A stretch of 64,000 nucleotides of DNA from Ochrovirga pacifica. GTDB lineage: Bacteria; Bacteroidota; Bacteroidia; Flavobacteriales; Flavobacteriaceae. The notes below the pieces were generated by a model that was not told where the DNA came from, ran no database searches, and was given only the letters and a program-made list of their open reading frames with translations. The translations under genes and the position numbers were made by a program. The stretch spans positions 91,816 through 155,815 of the forward strand of contig NZ_AFPK01000044.1 of the NCBI RefSeq assembly GCF_000220525.1, in the 5' to 3' direction. Every line of letters begins with the position of its first letter. The stretch's first letter is position 1. Below, piece by piece: positions 28,665 through 36,953 of the stretch.

Positions 28665-28768
28665 AGATTGTAATTTTATAAAGAGGTGTAATTGTGCAAT
28701 GTGTTGCTTTTGATTTTTTAAAACATAGAAACCCTGTATTTTTATCACACTTACTATATTATATAAAC

Positions 28769-29557
28769 ATGAAAAAAATATTCCTATTACTTGGTATTGC
28801 TTTGGGTTTGTTTTTATTCCTAAACTTTAAGAAGAAAGATTGCAAACCTTGGACAAAATCAAAACTATTATTTGCTGATGATGGTACTGGAAACTGGCGA
28901 GAAAAATGGATGCTAGACGGAGAAAAATCTACCGTAATAAATTCTAAAGACGGTATGGAATTGATTGCTGGACCAGAACACGGTAACGATAGTTGCCATA
29001 CCGTTTTGTGGACCCAACAGCGTTTTAAAGGAAATATATGTATTGAATACGAATACACTAAAACCGATACCACCACTAGATGTGTGAACATTCTATATTT
29101 TCATAGTACAGGAAAAGGAAGCCCTGCATACCCTACAGATATTTCTTTGTGGAACCACAAAAGAACCGTTCCTTATATGAAAACCTATTTTAATTATATG
29201 CACACGTACCATATTAGCTACGCAGCATTTTCTGCCAACCAATACTCTGGCGACCAAGACTACATTCGTTTACGAAGATACAACCCTACAAACATGGGCT
29301 TACAAAACACAGATGTTCCTGGAGACCATTTTAATACAGGACTTTTTAAAGTTGGTGTTCCTTATCATATTCAAGTATTTAAATACAAACATCAAATTGA
29401 AATGCATATTCAGAACCAGCAAAACCTTGCAGACCAAAAAATATGCAAATGGGATGTATCTGCATTTGATGATTGTACTTCTGGACGAGTAGGATTAAGG
29501 CATATGTATACAAGGAATGCACGCTACAAAAACTTTAAAATTTGGCAATTAGAATAG
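28769..29557 (+). CDS. DUF1961 family protein, exported
   Basis: The ATG at 28769 gives 262 residues with an N-terminal hydrophobic segment (IFLLLGIALGLFLFLNF) acting as signal or membrane anchor. The rest looks like a concanavalin-type beta-sandwich: NGMELIAGPEH-like motifs, a CIEYEYTK strand and TDISLWNHKRTVPYMKTYFNYMHTYHISYAAFS. This matches the DUF1961 family, often encoded within loci for uronic-acid polysaccharides. Function is unproven; a lyase or glycan-binding role is plausible. It stands alone on the plus strand, convergent with a DUF4861 gene across a perfect terminator. Confidence 0.7.
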   Translation: MKKIFLLLGIALGLFLFLNFKKKDCKPWTKSKLLFADDGTGNWREKWMLDGEKSTVINSKDGMELIAGPEHGNDSCHTVLWTQQRFKGNICIEYEYTKTDTTTRCVNILYFHSTGKGSPAYPTDISLWNHKRTVPYMKTYFNYMHTYHISYAAFSANQYSGDQDYIRLRRYNPTNMGLQNTDVPGDHFNTGLFKVGVPYHIQVFKYKHQIEMHIQNQQNLADQKICKWDVSAFDDCTSGRVGLRHMYTRNARYKNFKIWQLE

Positions 29558-29571
29558 ATTTAATCCATAAA

Positions 29572-29604
29572 AAACCCTCGGAACAATAATTCTTCCGAGG
29601 GTTT
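29572..29604. terminator. Bidirectional terminator
   Basis: A 12-bp perfect stem (AAACCCTCGGAA at 29572-29583 with its complement at 29593-29604, 9-nt loop) sits between convergent genes, with an A-rich left flank and T-rich right flank. Confidence 0.85.
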
Positions 29605-29623
29605 CTACTTCTTTTCTAAAGTA

Positions 29624-30790
29624 TTATTTAAGTTCTACCAACAAAGGATATTCTAATTTGTTTTTAAAATCTTTTAAATAGGCTTTCCACTCTGCTTCGG
29701 TTGTAAACTCTTTGGCTTTTTTCCAACCAAAACCAGCATAATACGTTACTTTATTGTTGTTAACTTTTAGATGCGCATAAGCATTGCATAAATCTTTTTC
29801 TTCTACAATGTAAGTTTCTTGACCTAAAAAATCATTATTGCTAGCAACAATTCCCGTTCCTATTTCAGAATCTTGTAAAGGTTCCCAGTAGCTCATCCAA
29901 CCTTGCTTTTGGTTAACATCTACTTTTCCTTTTTGATCGTGTAGAGTCAAGCCTACAGCAACCTTGTCTGTACCTGTTATAAAAGTTTCTATTTTAGATA
30001 AATTATTTCCTTTGTCTAAAGTGATGATTTTATGCTCTGTTATGGTTTGATCTCCCACCTTCCAATCTGCAAACTTTAAATAAAAAGAAGTTCTTAAAGG
30101 CCCTGTAGTGATGGTTTTCCATGCGGTGTAATTTTTAGAAAAATGATAGGTGTTATTTTCCTTGATAGCCAAACCACCAATTCCCCTACTTACACCTACA
30201 TGAAAGTTATCGAGACCTTCTCCTGTATCTTTATGATAAGCTCCAGGATGCTCGTCATTTTCTGCATACCATTTGTTGATGATTGAATAAGAAACTTTTT
30301 TTAACCAACCGTCTATACCGCTAGAAAGTGTTCCTCCTGGTACTCCGTCTTCTTTCATTTTTTGAGCAGTGGGACCATACATTCTAAAAGCCACTTTGTC
30401 ATTTTCCCATGTATAATCATCGGTGCGTTCTGGAACAAATCTAGAATAACACCATGTTTCAGACTTAGGTTGTTCTTGCTCGGTAACCGTAACTACAGCA
30501 AAATTTGTTTCAGAATTACTTTCTACTTTGGGCTGAAATAACAATTCATCCATTTCTCCATCTCCGTCAAGATCAACCAATTGCACGACCTCTAGTTGGC
30601 CAGTACTTTTATTTTTAATTCCTATATTCTTAAGACTTTCTACTTTTAAAAACGCTTTGGTTAAGACCACATTTTCTGAAGAACGAGGCACATCTAAGGT
30701 GTTTTTAACAACAATGTTTGTTTGTTTCTTACAAGACAAGAAACAAACAAACCCTAATAAGATTCCTAATTTATTGATAGTACGTAACAT
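29624..30790 (-). CDS. DUF4861 family lipoprotein
   Basis: The ATG at 30790 gives 388 residues with a lipoprotein signal (LGILLGFVCFLSC then KKQ). The longer frame would overlap kduD and add a non-signal extension. The body matches DUF4861: an early VVQLVDLDGDGEMDELLFQP motif, WCYSRFVPERTDDYTWENDKVAFRMYGP, and a GHVVSRG-like FHVGVSRGIGGLAI region. DUF4861 proteins occur in loci for pectin, alginate and other uronates; their activity is not established. It is the last gene of the kduI-kduD operon, 4 nt after the kduD stop, so it acts in the same pathway. Confidence 0.78.
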   Translation of the reverse strand: MLRTINKLGILLGFVCFLSCKKQTNIVVKNTLDVPRSSENVVLTKAFLKVESLKNIGIKNKSTGQLEVVQLVDLDGDGEMDELLFQPKVESNSETNFAVVTVTEQEQPKSETWCYSRFVPERTDDYTWENDKVAFRMYGPTAQKMKEDGVPGGTLSSGIDGWLKKVSYSIINKWYAENDEHPGAYHKDTGEGLDNFHVGVSRGIGGLAIKENNTYHFSKNYTAWKTITTGPLRTSFYLKFADWKVGDQTITEHKIITLDKGNNLSKIETFITGTDKVAVGLTLHDQKGKVDVNQKQGWMSYWEPLQDSEIGTGIVASNNDFLGQETYIVEEKDLCNAYAHLKVNNNKVTYYAGFGWKKAKEFTTEAEWKAYLKDFKNKLEYPLLVELK

Positions 30791-30794
30791 AACA

Positions 30795-31586
30795 TTAATT
30801 TTCGTTAGAAGGTTTACCAATGGTTGCTAAAATACCACCATCTACATAAACTACATGTCCATTAACAAAATCACTTGCTTTAGAACTTAAAAAAATAGCT
30901 GCTCCTTGCAAATCTTCTGGGTCTCCCCATCTAGCTGCTGGCGTTCTATTGATGATAAACTCGTTAAAAGGATGACCGTCTACTCGAATAGGTGCAGTTT
31001 GGCTAGTTGCAAAATATCCAGGACCAATTCCGTTGGTTTGTATGTTGTATTTTGCCCATTCTGTAGCCATGTTTTTGGTTAACATTTTTAAACCTCCTTT
31101 GGCAGCAGCATATGCACTTACAGAATCTCTTCCCAGCTCACTCATCATAGAACAAATGTTGATAATTTTTCCTCCTCCTCTTTGTATCATTCCTTTTGCA
31201 ACTGCTTTAGAAACAATAAAAGGAGAAATTAAATCCACGTTAACAACCGCAGTAAAATCAGCTACTTCCATTTCAATCATAGATGTTCTTTTGATAATTC
31301 CCGCGTTGTTGATTAGGATATCAATAGGTGCGACCTCTGCTTCTATAGTTGCTATTCCCTTTACTACAGCTGCCTCATCGGTTACATTAAACACATAACC
31401 ATAAGCTTCTATTCCACAAGTTTTGTATTCTAACAAAGCTTTGTCTATAGCTTGTTGAGACAAATCGTTTACCACTATTTTAGCTCCTGCCTTTGCTAAT
31501 CCTTTGGCCATAGCCATTCCTAATCCATGTACTGCCCCTGTTACTAGTGCTGTTTTTCCTGTTAAATCAAATAAGTTAATTGACAT
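30795..31586 (-). CDS. kduD: 2-dehydro-3-deoxy-D-gluconate 5-dehydrogenase (KduD-like SDR)
   Basis: A 263-residue SDR with the Rossmann motif TGAVHGLGMAMA near residue 16, NNAG near residue 92, and the YxxxK catalytic pair in SAYAAAKGG. It belongs to the KduD/gluconate 5-dehydrogenase group, which reduces 2,5-diketo-3-deoxygluconate to KDG with NAD(P)H. Placement directly after kduI, and near a GH88 gene, supports that role. KDG kinase and aldolase genes (kdgK, kdgA) are not visible here and must lie elsewhere. Confidence 0.85.
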   Translation of the reverse strand: MSINLFDLTGKTALVTGAVHGLGMAMAKGLAKAGAKIVVNDLSQQAIDKALLEYKTCGIEAYGYVFNVTDEAAVVKGIATIEAEVAPIDILINNAGIIKRTSMIEMEVADFTAVVNVDLISPFIVSKAVAKGMIQRGGGKIINICSMMSELGRDSVSAYAAAKGGLKMLTKNMATEWAKYNIQTNGIGPGYFATSQTAPIRVDGHPFNEFIINRTPAARWGDPEDLQGAAIFLSSKASDFVNGHVVYVDGGILATIGKPSNEN

Positions 31587-31621
31587 TTATTTTTGGTTTT
31601 GGTTACTTTATTTTTTTGGTT

Positions 31622-32464
31622 TTATCTTAATTCGTTGATTTTACACATGTCCATATCGCTATAGTCTAAATTTTCTCCTGCCATTCCCCAAACAAAAGTG
31701 TAAGCAGAAGTACCAGACCCTGAATGAATAGACCATGGTGGTGAAATAACTGCTTGTTCATTTGCCATCCACAAGTGTCTTGTTTGGGTTGGTTGTCCCA
31801 TAAAATGACATACAGCTTGGTCTTGAGGAACATCTATGTAGAAATATACTTCCATTCTTCTATCGTGAACATGTGCTGGCATGGTATTCCACACGGAACC
31901 TTTTTTTAAGGTAGTCATTCCCATTTGTAGTTGACAAACATTCAATACACTGTTTACAATGTACTTACGAAGTGTTCTTGCATTGGCTGTTTCTTCGGAA
32001 CCTAACTCAACAGTTTCTACATCACCTAACCCAATTTTTTTAACAGGGAAAGATTGATGTGCAGGTGTAGAGTTTATATAAAACTTAGCAGGTTCTTTTG
32101 CATTGTTACTTTTAAATGTTAGCTCTTTGTTGCCACTACCCACATACAAAGCCTCTTTGTGATCTAGTTCATATGTAGTTCCATCAACTTCTACCAAACC
32201 TTTGCCTCCTACATTTATAACTCCCAATTCACGTCTTTCTAAAAAGTAATTTGCCTTTAAAGCATCTACCGTTTCCAACTTAACAGCTTTGTCTATTGGC
32301 AGGATTCCTCCAATAACATAACGATCATAATGAGAGTATACCAATCTTACCTCATCTTTGATAAATAAAGTCTCGATTAGAAATTCATCTCTCAATTCTT
32401 GCGTATCCATTTGCTTCACTTCTCTGGGTGATGCCGCATATCTAGTTTCTACATTTTTCTTCAT
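31622..32464 (-). CDS. kduI: 5-dehydro-4-deoxy-D-glucuronate isomerase
   Basis: KduI isomerises the linear 4-deoxy uronate that forms when unsaturated uronic acids are released by GH88/GH105 enzymes. The 280 residues have the family opening VETRYAASPREVKQMDTQELRDEF, the cupin metal site region TMPAHVHDRRMEVYFYID (two histidines and a glutamate), and the ending GMAGENLDYSDMDMCKINELR. It is the first gene of the reverse operon kduI-kduD-DUF4861 and starts 40 bp from a 38-bp palindrome shared with the divergent HTCS gene. Confidence 0.95.
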   Translation of the reverse strand: MKKNVETRYAASPREVKQMDTQELRDEFLIETLFIKDEVRLVYSHYDRYVIGGILPIDKAVKLETVDALKANYFLERRELGVINVGGKGLVEVDGTTYELDHKEALYVGSGNKELTFKSNNAKEPAKFYINSTPAHQSFPVKKIGLGDVETVELGSEETANARTLRKYIVNSVLNVCQLQMGMTTLKKGSVWNTMPAHVHDRRMEVYFYIDVPQDQAVCHFMGQPTQTRHLWMANEQAVISPPWSIHSGSGTSAYTFVWGMAGENLDYSDMDMCKINELR

Positions 32465-32503
32465 AATGTTATACTTTTTATGATTTTTTGGTAAATGTAG
32501 TAA

Positions 32504-32541
32504 ATATTTTAAAAATACAATCGATTGTATTTTTAAAATAT
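32504..32541. promoter_or_regulatory. 38-bp perfect palindrome, probable operator between kduI and HTCS
   Basis: The sequence is its own reverse complement over 38 bp, with core TACAATCGATTGTA and arms of A/T runs. It lies centrally in the 199-bp divergent spacer. Each arm carries a TTGTAT that is positioned as a -33 element: TATATTTG at 32549-32556 for the forward side, and a TACATTTA about 20 nt away on the reverse side. A dimeric regulator here could control both directions. Confidence 0.7.
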
Positions 32542-32556
32542 GAATTTATATATTTG
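32525..32556 (+). promoter_or_regulatory. Promoter of the HTCS gene
   Basis: TTG at 32525-32527 and TATATTTG at 32549-32556, spaced 21 nt, match the Bacteroidota consensus. The -33 element lies inside the palindrome, so binding there should affect transcription. Confidence 0.55.
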
Positions 32557-32663
32557 TTATCAATTCATTTCAGTACTATTTTTACATGGTTGTTTTTTTA
32601 GAAACGTATCAACTTTACTGCGTTTCTAAAACATGATTATTGACTGTTAGACTTACTTAATTT

Positions 32664-35600
32664 ATGACTCTAAAAAACTCTTTTTTATCTAGAATTCTTA
32701 TCTTATTTTTCGGACTGATTGTTGGTCAAAACAACAGCTTTGGACAAACAGCTTTTGACAAATTAGAAAACCTACGCTTTAAGCATTTGTCTATTAAAGA
32801 AGGGCTTTCTCAGCGATCTGTTACTTCCATTATACAAGACTCTAAAGGATATTTATGGTTGGGTACAAGAGATGGTTTGAACCTGTTTGATGGAACTAAA
32901 TTCGTTGTATTTAGACACAACTCCGAAGATACTACAAGTCTTAGTCACAGTTGGGTCACTTCCGTTTTTGAAGACAGTAACCAAAATATTTGGATAGGAA
33001 CTACAGATGGGTTGAACTTGTACAATCCTAAAGAGCGAAATTTCATCCGTTATCAACAAAATAATCCTCATAACTTTTTAACCGATAATAATGTTTGGAA
33101 TATTGCTCAAGTTGATGATAAAACCCTATGGATTACCACCAATAAAACTATAACAGTAGTTGATATTGACAGTAAAAATTCTATGTCTTTGCCCAAAAAA
33201 ATTAGTGACATTATTCAATTTAATCAAGTACGATCTATTTACAAACCACACGAGAATTATGTTTGGCTGTGTACCTCTAAAAAGATTATTCAGTACAATT
33301 TACTGTCTAACAAAGCTTTGTTCTATTCCTATCCGAATACTTCTAGCAATGAAGCACATCACAACAATTCTCCTAAAATTTACGAAGATGCACATAAAAA
33401 CATTTGGCTGGGTTACGAAAACGGATTGGCTATTTGGGATGCCAAACAAAACAAATTTGTAGATGCCCCTTACAACATTACAAGTCCTGTTAGAGCTTTT
33501 AATGAAGACCTTGATGGAAATTTATGGATTGGTAGTTATACTGGCTTGTACATTTTAAATTCACAAAGAACTAAGGTCAAACAGTTTACCAACAATCCTA
33601 ACCAGCTGGGGAGTTTGAGTCAAAACTCAATTTATGCCATTACTAAAGACAACCGTGGAGATTTATGGATTGGTACTTGGGCTGGTGGTGTTAATTACTT
33701 TGATTACAATTTTCAAGCTTTTCAACAAATTGCTTATGGAACTAGCAATAAAATGTTAAACTATAGTGTAGTTAGTTCTATTATAGAACTACAAAACGGT
33801 AACTTATTTGTGGGGACTGAAGGTGGTGGTTTGAATTTTTATCACAAAAACAACGATATTTTTACTTACTACAAACACAATCCTAAAGATGCAAGCTCTA
33901 TAGGCTCTAACAACATCAAAGCACTTTTGTTAGACCAGCAACAAACGTTGTGGATTGGGACTCATGACAAAGGTTTGTTTTACACTGATATTCAAAAAAA
34001 GCCGTTTTCATTCCACAAAGTAAACCCCGTTTTGAATGATGGAGGTTCTTTAGAAGAGTGTAGAATTTTAAGTTTGTATCAAGACGAACAACAAAATATA
34101 TGGATTGGAACCTTGTCTAAAGGACTTTTTGTATACAACACCACCAACAAAACCATCAAAAAAATAGCCAATCATTTGAAATCGATCAAATGTATATCTA
34201 AATCAAACAAAGTAAATGAAGTTTTGATTGGGGGAATCGAGGGAATCGAAAAAATCAACACCCTTACCCACAAAGTAACCTTTTTGACTAACAAAAACAC
34301 ACAAACGTTTATTCCAAAATCTGTAAACTGTATTTTGGTTCATCAACAAAAAATATGGGTGGGTACAGAAGGAAAAGGACTTTATCAAATTGATTTGACT
34401 GCAAACCAAACCACCAAATACAGCATTGCTGAAGGGTTGCTAAGTGAAGTTATTTATGGTATTCTTAGTGATCACGAAGGCAAAATTTGGGTAAGTACCA
34501 ACAACGGAATTAGCAGTTTAAACACTAAAAATAAAGAAATTGAGAACTACTTGGAACCCGATGGCTTGCAAGGTAAAGAGTTTAATTATGGAGCTTATTT
34601 AAAGGGGCAGAATGGAGTTTTGATGTTTGGAGGAACCAATGGTTTTAATTTATTTAACCCCAAAGACATCAAAAAGAACAGTTTTGTTCCTCCTGTTGAT
34701 ATTTACGGAATTACGGTTAACAACAAAGAATACACCCATATTACCCAGCCTGGTTTTAAGATCGAACTGGTACACAATCAAAATGATCTTCAAATAGATT
34801 ATACGGCTTTAAGTTTTTCTCAAGCAGAAAAAAATCAGTTTGCCTACAAATTAGAAGGGTTTGATAGCGACTGGAAATACGTGGGGCAACACAAAAAAGC
34901 AACATATACCAACTTGGATAGTGGTAGCTATACTTTTAAGGTAAAAGCAGCCAACAGCAACAACCTATGGAATGTAACTGGTAAAAGTATTGCCATTCGT
35001 ATTTTACCTGCCCCATGGAAAACTTGGTGGGCCTATACTATCTATCTTTTGTTGTTGCTTGCCTTGCTTTTTTTTATACAACGTATCATTATTATTAGAA
35101 TTAAGGAAAAAAACGAGTTGAAACAAGAGAAACTAGATAAAGAACGTTTGGAAGAAATCAATCAGCTAAAACTGACTATGTTTACCAATATTTCTCACGA
35201 TTTTAGAACTCCGCTCACACTTATTATAGGCCCTTTACAACGTATGATTAAGAAACGAATGGGAAATGCAGAAGTTCAAAAACAACATCAAATTATGCAT
35301 ACCAATGCCAACATGTTGTTAGAACTCGTAAACCAATTGTTAGATTTTAGAAAAAGTGAATCTGGCAAATTACAATTGTACGCATCAAAAGCCAACATTG
35401 TTGATTTTGTGAAAACCATCAAAAAAGCGTTTGATGAGTTGGCTAACTTTAAACAATATACTTTTGATTTTTACAGCGAGCAGGAAAATATTCCGCTTTG
35501 GTTTGATCCCATCAAAATGAAAAAGATATTATACAATTTACTTTCCAACGCGTTTAAGTATAATGATGAAGAAGGAAAAATTGCTATTAAAATAGGATTT

Positions 35601-36746
35601 GAAGATGAAAAATTAAAAAAATATGTTACTATTCAAATCATCAATTACGGAGAAGTTATTCCACTTCAAAAGTTAGATTCTATATTTGATCGTTTTTATA
35701 GGTTTGACAAAGAAGGAAAACAAAAAGGAACAGGAATTGGACTTGCGTTAACCAAAAATTTGGTGGAATTGCATTACGGAAAAATAACTGCAACTAGTTC
35801 TAAACAAGATGGAACTTGTTTTAAAGTAATGCTTCCGCTTGGTAAAAAACATTTAAGAGAAGAAGAACGCATTGCACACAAAGTAGCCAATATTGATGTT
35901 GAAAAATCCTTTTTGCTAGAAAAGACTTTAAAAACACAAGAGCAAGAATTGCAGCAACAAAAAGAGGCAACAACCCCCAACCAACAAACCATTTTACTGG
36001 TAGAAGACAATATTGAAGTACGAACTTTTATTAAAGAAATTTTTGAACGCCACTACAATATAGTTGAAGCCGAAAATGGCAAAGTAGGCTTAGAAATTCT
36101 GAAAGAAACCCACCCAGAATTGGTAATTAGTGATGTAATGATGCCAGAAATGGATGGGTTTGAATTGTGTGAACACATTAAGAAAAACATACTTACCAGT
36201 CATATCCCCGTTATTTTATTGACTGCAAAAACAGCTAGTGAACATCAAAAAACGGGATTTACTACGGGAGCAGATGCCTATATTGCCAAACCTTTTGATG
36301 CTGATATGTTAGAAATACGTGTTCAGAATATATTGAACACACGTAAAAATTTGATTTCTAAATTTAAAAAGGAAATTATTTTAGAACCTAAAGAAATGGT
36401 TAGCACTTCTGCCGATGAAGAATTCTTAAAAAAAGCCATTGCCATTATTGAAGAAAACCTGCACGACAACAACTTTAATGTAAATCAATTTACCCAAAAA
36501 ATGAACATGAGTAGATCGGTCGTTTACAGAAAAATTAAAGCTTTAACAGATCAATCTATTACAGAATTCATTAGAACCATCAAACTAAAAAAAGCAGCTC
36601 AAATGCTAGTAAAAACTGCCATGAGTGTTTCAGAAATTGCCTACGAAATTGGTTTTAGTGATTTAAAATATTTTAGGTCTTGCTTTAAAAAACAGTTTAA
36701 TGAAGTTCCTTCTGTTTACAGATCTAAAAACGCAGAAAACCTATAA
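32664..36746 (+). CDS. Hybrid two-component system regulator (HTCS)
   Basis: A 1360-residue one-protein sensor-regulator of the type that controls Bacteroidota polysaccharide loci. Order: signal peptide; about twelve two-component propeller (reg_prop) repeats with recurring NIWIGT, LWIGT and VWVST-type blades (about 30-710); Y_Y_Y domain (about 720-785); one transmembrane helix (WWAYTIYLLLLLALLFFI); HisKA with H845 in NISHDFRTPL; HATPase (YNLLSNAFKYND, GTGIGLALTKNL); receiver domain with D1157 in VISDVMMPEMDG; AraC helix-turn-helix at the end. It senses an oligosaccharide in the periplasm and activates the adjacent PUL. Confidence 0.96.
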   Translation: MTLKNSFLSRILILFFGLIVGQNNSFGQTAFDKLENLRFKHLSIKEGLSQRSVTSIIQDSKGYLWLGTRDGLNLFDGTKFVVFRHNSEDTTSLSHSWVTSVFEDSNQNIWIGTTDGLNLYNPKERNFIRYQQNNPHNFLTDNNVWNIAQVDDKTLWITTNKTITVVDIDSKNSMSLPKKISDIIQFNQVRSIYKPHENYVWLCTSKKIIQYNLLSNKALFYSYPNTSSNEAHHNNSPKIYEDAHKNIWLGYENGLAIWDAKQNKFVDAPYNITSPVRAFNEDLDGNLWIGSYTGLYILNSQRTKVKQFTNNPNQLGSLSQNSIYAITKDNRGDLWIGTWAGGVNYFDYNFQAFQQIAYGTSNKMLNYSVVSSIIELQNGNLFVGTEGGGLNFYHKNNDIFTYYKHNPKDASSIGSNNIKALLLDQQQTLWIGTHDKGLFYTDIQKKPFSFHKVNPVLNDGGSLEECRILSLYQDEQQNIWIGTLSKGLFVYNTTNKTIKKIANHLKSIKCISKSNKVNEVLIGGIEGIEKINTLTHKVTFLTNKNTQTFIPKSVNCILVHQQKIWVGTEGKGLYQIDLTANQTTKYSIAEGLLSEVIYGILSDHEGKIWVSTNNGISSLNTKNKEIENYLEPDGLQGKEFNYGAYLKGQNGVLMFGGTNGFNLFNPKDIKKNSFVPPVDIYGITVNNKEYTHITQPGFKIELVHNQNDLQIDYTALSFSQAEKNQFAYKLEGFDSDWKYVGQHKKATYTNLDSGSYTFKVKAANSNNLWNVTGKSIAIRILPAPWKTWWAYTIYLLLLLALLFFIQRIIIIRIKEKNELKQEKLDKERLEEINQLKLTMFTNISHDFRTPLTLIIGPLQRMIKKRMGNAEVQKQHQIMHTNANMLLELVNQLLDFRKSESGKLQLYASKANIVDFVKTIKKAFDELANFKQYTFDFYSEQENIPLWFDPIKMKKILYNLLSNAFKYNDEEGKIAIKIGFEDEKLKKYVTIQIINYGEVIPLQKLDSIFDRFYRFDKEGKQKGTGIGLALTKNLVELHYGKITATSSKQDGTCFKVMLPLGKKHLREEERIAHKVANIDVEKSFLLEKTLKTQEQELQQQKEATTPNQQTILLVEDNIEVRTFIKEIFERHYNIVEAENGKVGLEILKETHPELVISDVMMPEMDGFELCEHIKKNILTSHIPVILLTAKTASEHQKTGFTTGADAYIAKPFDADMLEIRVQNILNTRKNLISKFKKEIILEPKEMVSTSADEEFLKKAIAIIEENLHDNNFNVNQFTQKMNMSRSVVYRKIKALTDQSITEFIRTIKLKKAAQMLVKTAMSVSEIAYEIGFSDLKYFRSCFKKQFNEVPSVYRSKNAENL

Positions 36747-36796
36747 ATCAAAACCACAACAAAACAGCAATTACATTAACAATATGATTATTTTAA

Positions 36797-36813
36797 CCCC
36801 TAAAAACAATCAT
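36797..36813 (+). promoter_or_regulatory. HTCS-site-like motif, single half
   Basis: CCCCTAAAAACAATCAT differs at one position from the 17-nt half-site before the GH88 gene. It lies 75 bp upstream of the tandem site at 36872, making this the only promoter with an extra copy. Confidence 0.5.
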
Positions 36814-36871
36814 AAAACCATTTAAAACCCAGTAACAATGCAGTAAAAACAATACCCGAACAATATATCCC

Positions 36872-36900
36872 CCCCTAAAAACCAATTATCCCCTGTTGTA
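36872..36900 (+). promoter_or_regulatory. Tandem CCCCT motif before the glycan-binding protein gene
   Basis: CCCCTAAAAACC (from 36872) and CCCCTGTTGTA (from 36890) are in direct orientation, 18 nt apart. The first half-site is 82 bp before the start codon at 36954, matching the 86-88 bp distance at the other two sites. Proposed HTCS binding site. Confidence 0.6.
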
Positions 36901-36953
36901 ACATTTCCTCTTTTTTGAAATTGCGTTCATCGAACTAACAAATTTTAAAAATC

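Noticed and set aside
28694..28768. Longer N-terminus for the DUF1961 protein
   Set aside because: The 25 extra residues precede a normal signal or anchor sequence beginning at the ATG at 28769.
30791..30820. Upstream start of the DUF4861 gene overlapping kduD
   Set aside because: It would put a polar extension ahead of a clear lipoprotein signal and overlap the kduD end; the ATG at 30790 gives a proper signal peptide.
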